Assembly (NCBI RefSeq): GCF_030418165.1
Contig: NZ_JAUHTQ010000005.1
Span: 1-64,000 of the forward strand
Length of the DNA stretch: 64,000 nt
Reading direction: 5' to 3'
Origin: Ureibacillus aquaedulcis
GTDB lineage: Bacteria > Bacillota > Bacilli > Bacillales_A > Planococcaceae
The notes under the pieces were generated by a model. It was given only the letters and a program-made list of their open reading frames with translations, did no database searches and was not told where the DNA came from. The translations under genes were made by a program, and so were the position numbers. Below, piece by piece: positions 35,155 through 44,615 of this stretch (its first letter is position 1; every line of letters starts with the position of its first letter).

Positions 35155-37758
35155 TTACCTACCTTTACACTTTGGACACCATTTCCCTTGCTGAATATTA
35201 TTAGGTTTTGCTTCCCATATATGCCCCTTCGAGCATTTCCATATTAATTTTATATGGGCATTCACATATTCCTCTGATAAACATAAACCGTCTCTTTGTG
35301 CAGCAAGCACTCTCATATCATCAATACTTTTTCTCTGTTTATCAGCATTTTTCTTTACACTACATTGTCTACACCACGAACCACTCTTAATTGTATTAGC
35401 TGTACTCATCCAACGGTGACCATTTGAGCATTCCCATTCCAATAGTGTATGATTGTCAGTGTATACATTACTCAGGCATCTACCATTTCGTACCTTTGCA
35501 ACTTGCCGCATTTCTTCGATAGTTCCCCTTCGTTTATCGGCATTTCTTTTAGCAGCACATTTACTACACCATGCTCCGTTTTTAATACTATAAGCAGAGC
35601 TTTCCCATCTGTGCCCTTTGCTACATTCCCAAAGCATCTTTGCATCAACGTTTTCATAAGACTCACTTAAACACTTGCCATTTCTATCCTCAGCTACTTG
35701 TTGTAGTTCGACTAATTTCTTTATTTTTTTCTGTTTTTTCTTCAAACTATTACATGCTGGACACCATCTGCCTCTTTTAATATTTCCAAGAATAGACTCC
35801 CAGACATGTCCAGATTTACATCGCCATTTCAATTTCGATGTTGAATCAATATAACTGTTTGATAAGCATTCTCCACCATACTCTCTAGCAATTTTCATTG
35901 CATCTTGAATGGATGGTTTTAAACATTCCTTGCACCAAGAACCAGATATAATACTTGATGGTGTTGCTTCCCATACATGCCCTCGGTTACATCGCCATTT
36001 CAACTTACTAGCAAAATTTTTATATGTCAAAGAGATACATTCTCCGTTTCTCTCCCCAGCTATATTTATCATATCTTCTATACTGTATTGTTTATTTCCG
36101 TTACAGCTTGGACACCAAGTTCCTTTTTGAACAGAAGCAGGTATTGCTTCCCAATTATGTCCCATACTACATTGCCACTGTAGCTTTGTTGAGTTATTAA
36201 CGTATTCTGAAGATAAACATATACCACCTTTTAATTCAGCTAGTTTTTGCATGTCTTCAATCGTTTTTTGTCGTCCATTACATCTAGGACACCACGAACC
36301 ATGCTTAATTTGATAAGGTGAACTTTCCCATTGATGCCCCTGCTCACATCGCCAAACAAGTTTACTATCTACACCATTGTAAGCAAGTGACAAACATTCT
36401 CCATTTTTACTCTTTGCGATTTCAATTAATTCTTTTAAAGGCTCATAGCCTCTATAGAAAAGTGTCCAATCTATTTCAGCTTTGCTTATTACTATCCCTT
36501 TACTTAACAATTCTTCTTTAATAAATCGTACTTTATCCATATCTGTTTCAATTTTGTAAGGAATTGTAATTAAAGTTATATCTTCTTCTTCACAAAGTAT
36601 TTTCTTTTTCATATCTCTTTCAAGTTGAAATTCAAAATCTATATAATTTTCATGAAAATAATCATTAAATTCATAATGTTGTATACCATTATATTCAAAA
36701 GCTAATTTTAATTCGGAATTATATCCATCTAACTCTAAATTTTCTTTTAAAACTTTTCTTTCTTTGTAAAAAGGCTTCATTAATAAAGATTCAAATATAA
36801 ATCTACATTTCTCTTCATGTAAATTATTTATGTTTTTACTACATATTGAACACCAAGTTCCTTTACTAACATAGTAAGGAGTTAATTTAAATTTATGACC
36901 GTTCGAACATTCCCATAACATTTTTTCATCTACACTTTTATAAATTTTGCTTAGACATTTTCCACCTTTTTCACGAGCTAGACTTTGACAATAAACTAAA
37001 TCCTTTTTAGCATTCCCTACACAAATTGGACACCATGTGTTGCTATTAAATAATGAGTTAGGTGTACTCTCCCATCTATGACCTTCACTACACTCCCAAA
37101 CCAGCTTTTCCATCATAGATTTAAATTCTGACGAAAGACATTTCCCACCTTTTGATTTAGCTAATTTTTGCATATCTTCTACCGTTCTATACTTTCCTTT
37201 ACAATAGGGACACCATTTACCACTTTTAATATTACTTGGTAGAGCAGACCATCTATGGCCTTCTTGGCATTCCCATTCTAAGTGAATATTCATAGTAGAG
37301 TAAATCTTGGAAAGACAATTTCCACCTTTTAATTCAGCTAATTTTTGCATATCCTCAATTGTTTTTCTTCTTTTATTTGCTGCTTTTTCTCTACCACAGA
37401 TAGGACACCACTTACCCGCTTTTATAGTACTAGGAGTAGCCTGCCAGATATGATTCTCTTGACATTTCCAATTTAAATATTTGTTATTGCCCTGATAACT
37501 CTTAGATATACATTCACCACCGTTTGCCAATGCTAAAGATTGCATATTTTCAAGTGTATCTCTACTTTTCAATCCTCTATTTTTTTTTCCACATGTCGGA
37601 CACCATTTGCCATACTTAACATTGCTTAAAGTTGCTTCCCAAGTATGTCCTAGTTCACATTCCCAATTAAGTTTATATTTCCAACCATCAAATGATTCAG
37701 ATAAACATTTACCACCTCGTTCAATTGCAATGGCTTGAATCTCTTTTATAGTAGTCAT
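35155..37758 (-). CDS. Twelve-module zinc-ribbon array protein with an internal nuclease-like domain
   Basis: An 867-residue protein. Twelve repeats of about 57-66 residues each read GG-x-CLS-x-x-Y, then W-x-C-x-x-x-H-x-W, then G-x-WCP-x-C. Each has four Cys plus a His that can hold zinc. Five repeats occupy residues about 4-309 and seven about 436-867. Between them (about 310-435) lies a non-repeat domain with ELDGYN (342-347), FEYNGIQHY (354-362) and a ERDMKKK...ITLITIPY segment. This resembles the compact Vsr/PD-(D/E)xK nuclease core found with such zinc ribbons. The array probably reads nucleic acid, with the core cutting it (inference). It is the largest gene of the island. The start has GAGG about 12 nt upstream. 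No second component is adjacent. Confidence 0.75.
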   Translation of the reverse strand: MTTIKEIQAIAIERGGKCLSESFDGWKYKLNWECELGHTWEATLSNVKYGKWCPTCGKKNRGLKSRDTLENMQSLALANGGECISKSYQGNNKYLNWKCQENHIWQATPSTIKAGKWCPICGREKAANKRRKTIEDMQKLAELKGGNCLSKIYSTMNIHLEWECQEGHRWSALPSNIKSGKWCPYCKGKYRTVEDMQKLAKSKGGKCLSSEFKSMMEKLVWECSEGHRWESTPNSLFNSNTWCPICVGNAKKDLVYCQSLAREKGGKCLSKIYKSVDEKMLWECSNGHKFKLTPYYVSKGTWCSICSKNINNLHEEKCRFIFESLLMKPFYKERKVLKENLELDGYNSELKLAFEYNGIQHYEFNDYFHENYIDFEFQLERDMKKKILCEEEDITLITIPYKIETDMDKVRFIKEELLSKGIVISKAEIDWTLFYRGYEPLKELIEIAKSKNGECLSLAYNGVDSKLVWRCEQGHQWESSPYQIKHGSWCPRCNGRQKTIEDMQKLAELKGGICLSSEYVNNSTKLQWQCSMGHNWEAIPASVQKGTWCPSCNGNKQYSIEDMINIAGERNGECISLTYKNFASKLKWRCNRGHVWEATPSSIISGSWCKECLKPSIQDAMKIAREYGGECLSNSYIDSTSKLKWRCKSGHVWESILGNIKRGRWCPACNSLKKKQKKIKKLVELQQVAEDRNGKCLSESYENVDAKMLWECSKGHRWESSAYSIKNGAWCSKCAAKRNADKRRGTIEEMRQVAKVRNGRCLSNVYTDNHTLLEWECSNGHRWMSTANTIKSGSWCRQCSVKKNADKQRKSIDDMRVLAAQRDGLCLSEEYVNAHIKLIWKCSKGHIWEAKPNNIQQGKWCPKCKGR

Positions 37759-37926
37759 AGGTTAAACATACCTCATTTTATTTTTTATTAAATGAAAACA
37801 ATTAAACTAACTTGATATTTCTTAAATCGAATGGAGACTAATAATACCTTGTGTAACTGAATCCCTAAACCTCTATTACAAAAATAACGAGGAGACAAGT
37901 GTGGAAAAACTTGGGTATTACTGACC

Positions 37927-38781
37927 TTATAAATTATTTAAATCCATAACATCAAAACTAGAACTGCCACAGTAACCACATTCTTCAGCATCTTCAGCAA
38001 CACTCTCACCACATTCATTACAGAATCTATCATAATGATGTTCTTGTAATTCATAATTTTTTGTTACTTGAGATTTAGGGTTGTTTTCATTAGCATCATT
38101 TTTTTTGTTGCTAGTTTTTTCGATTATATTAGTATCTGATGACTTTCCGGTATCAGTGGTTTCCTCATATAGCGATTGTTCTTTTAATTTTTTATCTGTA
38201 TTATTTACGGATTTAATTTCATTACGTTCTTTACGTTTTTTTACTTCTCTTATTAGTGTGGATTTGCTAATCCCTGTTAAATCTACGACTTGATTATACG
38301 AATGATTCATTAACAATCCTAAGGCGTGGTCTAATTGTTTCTTTGTATATGTTGGTTTACGTCCTTCACGATAGTTAGGATTTTGTCTTGCAATGGCTTT
38401 ACCTTCCTGTGTTCGCTCAACAATCATATCTCTCTCAAACTCTGCAAATGCAAAGAAGATATTACGAATTAATTTAGAAGCTGAGGTATTATCCATTAAT
38501 CCCATATTTAAGATATGTACCTTGATTCCTTTAGAAATCAGTTCTTTAACTAGCTCGCTGCCCTGTACAGATGAACGAGCAATACGGTCTAGTTTCGTCA
38601 CCATTAATGTATCCCCTTCTTCTAACACACTTAATAGCTCATTCAATTTTGGTCGGTCTGTCTTTATTCCCGTATACTTCTCTTGATAGATAATTGTCGC
38701 ACCATTCTTTTCAAGTGATTGAATTTGTGCTTCTAAATCCTGCCCTGCTGTTGACACCCTCGCATATCCATAAATCGTCAC
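37927..38781 (-). CDS. Serine recombinase (resolvase/invertase family) with C-terminal zinc ribbon
   Basis: A 284-residue site-specific recombinase. The catalytic domain has YARVSTAGQ with the nucleophile Ser about 10, [10 protein letters not shown] and [15 protein letters not shown] (helix E region). A resolvase-type HTH follows ([21 protein letters not shown], about 158-178). The 100-residue C-terminal extension is unusual: a low-complexity Lys/Asn/Thr linker, then [21 protein letters not shown], a zinc ribbon of the double CxxC type (about 255-275). GTG start with GGGG upstream. A palindromic GGTGTC/GACACC cluster lies 40-110 bp upstream and may be its site or operator. It may resolve or invert part of the island, or regulate it. 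Confidence 0.87.
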   Translation of the reverse strand: MTIYGYARVSTAGQDLEAQIQSLEKNGATIIYQEKYTGIKTDRPKLNELLSVLEEGDTLMVTKLDRIARSSVQGSELVKELISKGIKVHILNMGLMDNTSASKLIRNIFFAFAEFERDMIVERTQEGKAIARQNPNYREGRKPTYTKKQLDHALGLLMNHSYNQVVDLTGISKSTLIREVKKRKERNEIKSVNNTDKKLKEQSLYEETTDTGKSSDTNIIEKTSNKKNDANENNPKSQVTKNYELQEHHYDRFCNECGESVAEDAEECGYCGSSSFDVMDLNNL

Positions 38782-38807
38782 CTAAGTATCCCCTTTCCAC
38801 CCTTTAT

Positions 38808-38892
38808 TTGCGACACTTAATTGTGACACCGTTCAATATACTGATATTATCACCTCATAGTTATCGGTGTCAAACTTTTAAGTTGTGACACC
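38808..38892. promoter_or_regulatory. Palindromic GTGACACC cluster upstream of the serine recombinase
   Basis: TTGTGACACC occurs at 38821-38830 and 38883-38892, with a related CGACACTT at about 38811-38818 and an inverted GGTGTCAAAC at 38866-38875. The last two form an imperfect palindrome (38866-38892). The layout fits recombinase subsites (res-like) or an autoregulatory operator. Confidence 0.45.
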
Positions 38893-38961
38893 AGTTGAAT
38901 TAAAAAATACCACCTCATATGAGATGGCTGTCCTCTTAATTGTTATTACCAAATTCTCTTA

Positions 38962-39345
38962 TCAAAATGAATGCTTAATTCCTTTTTTTAAAATATGAAT
39001 GTTAGCATTGCTTCTTACCTTTTTGTCGTGTTTTTCCAATAGTTTATACAGTTCTTCCATTAACTCTTGAGCTTTCTCTGATTCCACTGACAACTTAACA
39101 AACCATTCTTTTAATTCTTTTTCAGTATCAACACCTGTTTTTCTTTTGCCTCTATCGTATTTCTCAGTATTCATATTTTTATATCCAATATACTTACTTG
39201 GACCAAATGCATTAATTGTAGGAATGTAATACCAATGTATAAACATAGAAAGTTGAGTCACAATATCAGTGTGATTTTCCAAATCTTCATTAAACTGTAT
39301 AACATTTTTCACTACTTCTTCTAATGAGGTTACTAGTTCTTCCAC
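38962..39345 (-). CDS. Hypothetical 127-residue helical protein
   Basis: No family is recognised. The protein is mostly alpha-helical and charged. A conserved-looking centre, NAFGPSKYIGYKNMN followed by WFVKLS, resembles segments found in some restriction-associated proteins. That is only an impression. It starts at GTG 39345 with AGGAG 12 nt upstream and is followed, across 181 bp, by the serine recombinase. It looks like accessory cargo of the island. Confidence 0.55.
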   Translation of the reverse strand: MEELVTSLEEVVKNVIQFNEDLENHTDIVTQLSMFIHWYYIPTINAFGPSKYIGYKNMNTEKYDRGKRKTGVDTEKELKEWFVKLSVESEKAQELMEELYKLLEKHDKKVRSNANIHILKKGIKHSF

Positions 39346-39866
39346 TTTTGAGTCATTCTCCTCTCTATTATCTCAAATGCTATCAAGTTATACGATAGTG
39401 AAATATCCATATGATTTATATACCAATCTACGACTGAACCCCCCTATAACAACCTTTTTATGCCCTTCACTATCTTCCACTATATTGCACCGTTAATTCA
39501 ATTATTTTAACAAAAAGTAGCGTTAATATATTCACTATAATTCAGTCATAACATAATAAGTTATGACACTTCAATCTTTATCGGACATCACATCGAGCTG
39601 CATCAATGTATTCCAATGTGATTTACGATTTTACTGGACTAAAACAGTATAAATACTTGTGTCGTGTCGGAAATTTACCAAATGCTAGTTTGTAAATGTG
39701 TGTGGTCACTCAACCCAATTAAAAACCACATGTAATTTGTATCCTTACAAATATGGAGTGTAGCTACTTAGATTAGCTACACTCCATATAAGGCTTGAAT
39801 TATAAACACTACATAATTGGATTCTCGCTAAAATATTAAAGCTCTATTCTCTTCAACTTTATAGTA
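39346..39866. other. Gene-free gap with two inverted repeats
   Basis: About 520 bp without an ORF. GTCATAAC/GTTATGAC at 39545-39567 is a perfect 8-bp inverted repeat. TATGGAGTGTAGCTA/TAGCTACACTCCATA at 39752-39788 is a perfect 15-bp inverted repeat with a 7-nt loop, downstream of the DUF6236-like gene; no long T-run follows it. Confidence 0.5.
39752..39788. repeat. Perfect 15-bp inverted repeat downstream of the DUF6236-like gene
   Basis: The hairpin lies about 80 bp after the stop at 39867 on the minus strand. It has terminator-like strength but only weak T-richness afterwards. Confidence 0.6.
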
Positions 39867-40931
39867 TTAGTAGCTTGTTGTAGTGTGAATGTTAGACGGT
39901 TGCTTATTAAATTGCCTCTCAACTATGGCAGCATATGCCAATGGGCGACGTTCAATTTCTTTTATTTCCGTCCTACTAAGTGCCGAATTAACCGCACCGA
40001 ATAAACTGACGGTTGCACTTGCAGTATCTAGTTTACTATCTTCAGAAATCCCATTAACTAAATCCAATACTGGTGGGGCAATTGAACACAATGTAGCAAA
40101 ACTTATCATTCTCCATTTAAAAGATTTCATTTTATCTGAAATATCTCTGATTTCATCTTCTGAACTTTCAGCAAACAACTTTATTCTTTCTTCAACTTGA
40201 TATTCTGGAAGGAGTTCAAGATTTAAAATAAACTCTTCTATGTGTATACGAAATCTTTTTAGCTTATCATAATGCTTCTCCTTAAACCGATAAATATCAT
40301 ACGGGTCTTCAATAAAAGAAGGAACAGGTAATACTTTATCAATTATTTTTGCTCGTAATTGCTCTTTTAGTAACTCACGATTGTTCTGACTGTTCTCTTG
40401 CTGAACATTAGGAAGGAAGTAGGATAATTCATTATAGCTATCAGTTACAGGTCTATATTCTGTAATTGCTCCTAGTACTGTTGCTAGGTATGTCATAAAA
40501 TTAGATGCTGTATATTCCTCCACAGCGTACCATGATTCTCGCCCTTTTGTTGCCAACCCTCTCTGTTCAAGCTTTTTCCCTAGACCTCTAAGCTTCCCCA
40601 TATGTATCTCTGTTGTTGTTTTTATTACTCCATTCTTACCTATTAATCCTAACTTCCCCAATTTAGAAATAGGTTCAAATACAGGATTTGTATCGATAAA
40701 TTTTAAAAATTCTTCTTCAAAGTTAGTAATATTCCACAAATGATTTTCTGGTACAACCTGCTCAATCAATCCAGCCTCTACTAATTTTCTCATATGTTCG
40801 CCTAGCAGTTGTGGCTCATCTAAAAAATCAAGTGGTACGATAGACCCCACTTTGTCCCAGTAAAACAATGACTCCATTAGCCATTGACTTTTGGGGATAG
40901 TAATTGAAGGAAAGTATAGTATTTTATTCAC
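39867..40931 (-). CDS. DUF6236-like protein, partner of the HNH nuclease gene
   Basis: A 354-residue soluble protein. The N-terminus MNKILYFPSITIPKSQWLMESLFYWDKVGSIVPLDF is strongly like DUF6236 (KxLYFPxIxIPxxxWLxxxxLYWDxVxxIVP). The rest is helical with a moderately hydrophobic stretch (MISFATLCSIAPPVLDLVNG, about 272-291). No catalytic motif is visible. It follows the HNH gene with an 86-bp gap on the same strand, so the two may act together. GTG start with AAAGGAG upstream. DUF6236 proteins have no established function that I can cite with confidence. Confidence 0.65.
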   Translation of the reverse strand: MNKILYFPSITIPKSQWLMESLFYWDKVGSIVPLDFLDEPQLLGEHMRKLVEAGLIEQVVPENHLWNITNFEEEFLKFIDTNPVFEPISKLGKLGLIGKNGVIKTTTEIHMGKLRGLGKKLEQRGLATKGRESWYAVEEYTASNFMTYLATVLGAITEYRPVTDSYNELSYFLPNVQQENSQNNRELLKEQLRAKIIDKVLPVPSFIEDPYDIYRFKEKHYDKLKRFRIHIEEFILNLELLPEYQVEERIKLFAESSEDEIRDISDKMKSFKWRMISFATLCSIAPPVLDLVNGISEDSKLDTASATVSLFGAVNSALSRTEIKEIERRPLAYAAIVERQFNKQPSNIHTTTSY

Positions 40932-41017
40932 TGCATTTTCTCCTTTTAATCTATGGTATTTTTCCGTTATCCTTAATTCCTATCTATATAATTTCTTCCT
41001 TTTTGCTTACGTCAAAT

Positions 41018-41956
41018 TTACATCGGAATAAAAAGGTTCTCTCGATGCCACTTCATATACTGCTGCTGGCTCTCATTCATACTAATCTTCATATTTTCAT
41101 TAATGTTAAGAAAAACCTTAGTATACTTATCAATACTATCTGAAATCAGAATCACACCATTTTCACCAAAACTTATAAATCCTTTATCAAATAAAGCATC
41201 ATGGTTTGGGCATAGTAGAAACCCATTATTAACATCTAATCTCTCTTTATGATTAGATTTACTCCAGGGCTTAATATGGCTTGCAACTAAGAAGTGTTCA
41301 TCTGAGACCCCACATAGTCTACATTTCTTTTCAACAGTTAAAAGAGCATCTTTAAATATTGACTGTCCTATACGTGCCTTAACAATCGTTTCTCTTTCTG
41401 TTTTATCCAAAACAATCTGGAACTCTAAACTTTTTTGTAGTTTTAGAAAACTTTCATTGTACAGTGGGTTTACTTTTGAAAGTAATAATTTTACTTGCGA
41501 GTTACTTAATCGCTTCCACCTTAACTTTAATGTAAGAGTTTGCAGTTCTGAATGATTCGGAGAATCGTTATACTCAATCGATAATTCGTCTAGTAATGCT
41601 TTGTTAACTAATAAAGGGGGGTCTAATATCATTGATTTTTCTGGATTCCCAAAAACAATTACTTCATTTTCTTGAATTTTATCTCTATATAAGTGTGGAT
41701 TATGGTATTTCATCATGATTTTATTATCCATTTTTGCATTTTTAATATCCAAAATCTTTTCTACTTCGTAAAATGCAGTAATACATGGATTAGTGTCTAT
41801 AGTTTTAGAAAAAAAAAGAATATCTCCCTTTGAAACTTTTGTTTTTAAAGTTAAACCTCTTTCCCCATTATCTCCATAAGTGTACTCCGAGAATAAAGGG
41901 TCTTCCTCCATATTATTCTTCTTCGGGTCTAAATATGGGATTATATAACTTGCCAA
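41018..41956 (-). CDS. HNH endonuclease with PUA/Nmad3-like N-terminal domain (candidate modification-dependent restriction enzyme)
   Basis: A 312-residue protein. The C-terminal quarter is an HNH_2-type nuclease: CRLCGVSDEHFLVASHIKPWSKS, then DVNNGFLLCPNHDALFDKGFISF, with the Cys pairs and catalytic His in place. The N-terminal 130 residues (DPLFSEYTYGDNGERGLTLKTKVSKGDILFFSKTI, ITAFYEVEKIL) resemble the PUA-like Nmad3 group, associated with modified nucleotides. Sensor plus HNH is the layout of type IV, modification-dependent restriction enzymes. This is an inference. GGAGGAG lies 6 nt from TTG 41956, whereas ATG 41971 overlaps it, so TTG is chosen. It precedes the DUF6236-like gene. Confidence 0.7.
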   Translation of the reverse strand: MASYIIPYLDPKKNNMEEDPLFSEYTYGDNGERGLTLKTKVSKGDILFFSKTIDTNPCITAFYEVEKILDIKNAKMDNKIMMKYHNPHLYRDKIQENEVIVFGNPEKSMILDPPLLVNKALLDELSIEYNDSPNHSELQTLTLKLRWKRLSNSQVKLLLSKVNPLYNESFLKLQKSLEFQIVLDKTERETIVKARIGQSIFKDALLTVEKKCRLCGVSDEHFLVASHIKPWSKSNHKERLDVNNGFLLCPNHDALFDKGFISFGENGVILISDSIDKYTKVFLNINENMKISMNESQQQYMKWHRENLFIPM

Positions 41957-42300
41957 TAGACTCTCCTCCATACAATTTACATTTTATTTCACAAATAGTA
42001 TATATTTTTAGTAATTGAGGAATATTATACCATATTTGCTCACATAAAAATTATGTAAAAGAATATGGGAGTTTAAATTTGTACTTCTAAGCTTTGTTCT
42101 ATATCCAAACCATCTGTTACAAACAATAAAATCACAGTTTTATTAGTTATTAAACTATTTCTCCATTTCGGACCAAAGATACATTCATTTGCTCCTCAAA
42201 AACAAAAAAAGCCTCAATTTAGAGACTCTCCTCATTCTTCTGCTACTCCAATACCTACAACTCACTTCGTCTGAGTGAAGATTAAAAAGGGGGGACGGAT
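41957..42300. other. Gene-free gap upstream of the HNH gene
   Basis: About 340 bp of AT-rich sequence without a supported ORF. It contains the HNH promoter region and ends at the terminator of the small coiled-coil gene. Confidence 0.35.
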
Positions 42301-42332
42301 AAAAAAGACCACCAACCAGTTAAGGTTAGTGG
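42301..42332 (-). terminator. Terminator of the small coiled-coil gene
   Basis: Minus-strand CCACTAACC...GGTTGGTGG (42309-42332) is followed by TCTTTTTT. Confidence 0.8.
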
Positions 42333-42390
42333 AAAAAAAGTTATTTAATTAGTTGCTTATCCAATCTATATAAGTAACTTTCGACTGTCA

Positions 42391-42555
42391 CTAACCTTTT
42401 TTTAATTCTTCAATTTCTTTATCTCTAGCTTCGGTTGTCTCATCAAGTAAATTTGGGTTTCTAGACATTAACACTTCTAGCTTATCAAAACGTTCTTCCA
42501 TTCTATCAAGTCTTGTATTCATTTTTTGTAACAATTCAAGAATTTGTTCATCCAT
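42391..42555 (-). CDS. Small coiled-coil protein, 54 residues
   Basis: MDEQILELLQKMNTRLDRME and onwards, ending RDKEIEELKKG: a heptad-rich helix throughout, so probably an oligomerising coiled coil. AAGAGGTGAT lies just upstream of the ATG and a good terminator follows 60 bp after the stop, so it is very likely a real gene. It is too small for domain assignment. Similar short coiled coils occur in phages and plasmids. It is probably co-transcribed with the upstream nuclease-HTH gene (107 bp gap). Confidence 0.7.
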   Translation of the reverse strand: MDEQILELLQKMNTRLDRMEERFDKLEVLMSRNPNLLDETTEARDKEIEELKKG

Positions 42556-42662
42556 TTAATCACCTCTTAGTCACTATTATAAATCTACATAATCAGCTTG
42601 ACTATCTTTAATCATTATCAGCAATTGTAATATGAGACCATTTCTCCTCACATTTATCTCTT

Positions 42663-44402
42663 TCATCCTAATTCTTTTAAGAAATGAGCATAATAGTATG
42701 TACGTACATGTTTTGCAGTAAGGTTAGGATACTCATCTTTAAGTTTATTAGCAACACTTTCAAATTTTAAATTTAATGTTGGGTGCTCTACCTCTTGCTT
42801 TAATAACATTTCTAATTTTTGATTTCGAATAGAAAGAATATCTTTTCTTCCTAATTTTCCTTTTCTCAGGTATTCTCTAACACTAGTAACGGGAATTTTA
42901 AGAGTTTGTGCAATTTCTTGTGTATTTTTTCCTGAGCGAAACAATTCAATTACCTTTGATTGTATATTTTCTTTACTTTTTATTATCGATTTTTCACCTT
43001 CTTTAGGTACAAAATGTGAGTGATAATAAGTCTTTATAGCACCTACGTTTATTGTAGAATAATCTTTTTCTAAGATACTTACAATCCATTGAAACTTTTC
43101 AATCAGCGTTTCATGGTTCGTAGAAGTTCCTAACAGTTTATGTATTTCTGCATTCCTTATATTTCTGAGTACCGCCTCGTTCAACTTTGCATTTCTTAGA
43201 TGATACTTAACCATATCAATAGAGGTATCTAGCTGCTGAGCAATCTCTTCATTAGAAAGACCTTTTTGGAAAAGCACAATTGTTTCAGCCTTTTTTGTCT
43301 CTTGCTCCTTTTTTATTTTTCTCTGTTTTTCCTTGTATATAGCGGGATAATCCCCACTATATTCCTGTAAAGCTTCTCCACGTAAAATTCTATTAACATA
43401 TTTATAAGAAACATTCACTTTTTCTGCGATTTGCGGATTATTAAGACCCTCCTTATCATATTGTATAATTTGCTGAACTAACATTCTGTGATACTCATAT
43501 ATATCTGAATTATATTGTCCTTCATCGATACTTTTAACAATCCTATCTAGGTCACGTAAAATTTCTTCCTGTTTTTTTTCAGATAAGCTCATAAAAAAGG
43601 ATTGAGAACAAATCCACTTATAAATACTCATTTTTTTCACACCATTTTGATAGCTCACCATTTCTCGACTACCCAATAAATAAATTACAGTCACCTCATT
43701 AAATTCTTGACTATATTTTTTTGTCTCCTTGTTTATTTTAGTTTTGATACTCCGCTTAATGTCAATCGCAGTATGAAATTCTCTAATATATATGTCGGGA
43801 GTTGAACCAGAAGGAAATGGCACAAAGTATTCGTATGGTGCTTTTACCTTTTTTAAGATATTTATAATATTAAATTCTATGGATTTTCCTTGCTGAAGAA
43901 ACTTATCAATAAGTAAATCTCCACTTATCTCATCTGGATTTTCTCCTACACTCTCAAGAAATGAACGATAAGACTTCTCGCATTTATAAATTCTTCTTGT
44001 TGCTTTGTAAAAGGCAGAATGATTATCTCTAATGTAAACTTCATATAATGGTTCATCATTACACTTTATCTTTTGAAAATACATCAGTAAACTCTCTTTA
44101 TCCCAAAAGCCTTCTACCCATCCATAGTATTTATGAAATTCACCCTTATACATATAATCTACCAATTGTTCCAGAGTATATGGGCCAGGATTATTAAGCA
44201 AAAAACCTAAATGAGATATATAGGTTGCTGTTCCCTTTGAATGAGATAGGCTTACTTGTCCATGTTCATATATTCTTAGTTCAACCCAATTATTAGTTCG
44301 GTTATCCCTCTTAAACCATCTATCCCCTTCTAATTTCACTCTATTAGGAACAATAATTTCCTTATATAATCTATTAATTCTTTCAAGATATTTGTTTGCC
44401 AT
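42663..44402 (-). CDS. Nuclease-like protein with several helix-turn-helix segments
   Basis: A 579-residue protein. The middle (about 195-235) reads PYEYFVPFPSGSTPDIYIREFHTAIDIKRSIKTK, matching the PD-x(n)-(D/E)xK pattern with Asp in DIK; it may be a restriction-like nuclease core. Downstream are three HTH-like segments: LNNPQIAEKVNVSYKYVNRIL, LSNEEIAQQLDTSIDMVKYHLR and NTQEIAQTLKIPVTSVREYLR. Each is the sigma-70 region 4/LuxR-like shape, implying sequence-specific binding. No homologue can be named. It may act as a restriction-like or homing-type nuclease or as an element regulator. ATG 44402 follows GAGGAGAAG; seven codons of in-frame extension exist upstream. Confidence 0.6.
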   Translation of the reverse strand: MANKYLERINRLYKEIIVPNRVKLEGDRWFKRDNRTNNWVELRIYEHGQVSLSHSKGTATYISHLGFLLNNPGPYTLEQLVDYMYKGEFHKYYGWVEGFWDKESLLMYFQKIKCNDEPLYEVYIRDNHSAFYKATRRIYKCEKSYRSFLESVGENPDEISGDLLIDKFLQQGKSIEFNIINILKKVKAPYEYFVPFPSGSTPDIYIREFHTAIDIKRSIKTKINKETKKYSQEFNEVTVIYLLGSREMVSYQNGVKKMSIYKWICSQSFFMSLSEKKQEEILRDLDRIVKSIDEGQYNSDIYEYHRMLVQQIIQYDKEGLNNPQIAEKVNVSYKYVNRILRGEALQEYSGDYPAIYKEKQRKIKKEQETKKAETIVLFQKGLSNEEIAQQLDTSIDMVKYHLRNAKLNEAVLRNIRNAEIHKLLGTSTNHETLIEKFQWIVSILEKDYSTINVGAIKTYYHSHFVPKEGEKSIIKSKENIQSKVIELFRSGKNTQEIAQTLKIPVTSVREYLRKGKLGRKDILSIRNQKLEMLLKQEVEHPTLNLKFESVANKLKDEYPNLTAKHVRTYYYAHFLKELG

Positions 44403-44615
44403 TGACAGCTTCTCCTCACCCACAATTGTAACAACTTAAACCTTATTATTATTGGATATAAAATAGATATCTAAAGTAAGATAATTCCATTTTACCAACG
44501 ATACAAAAGTAATCTATTTCACAAATCATATTAACTTGTTTTAGTTCTTAATCCTTTCCAATGTACTACCGTTGCCATATACTGTATTTACTATCATCTA
44601 GAGTGATTTAGAAAA

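Noticed and set aside
35155..37758. Possible CRISPR-like repetition
   Set aside because: The repeats are about 190 bp, coding, and diverged at nucleotide level. They are protein modules and not repeat-spacer units. No CRISPR array or cas gene was seen in the window.
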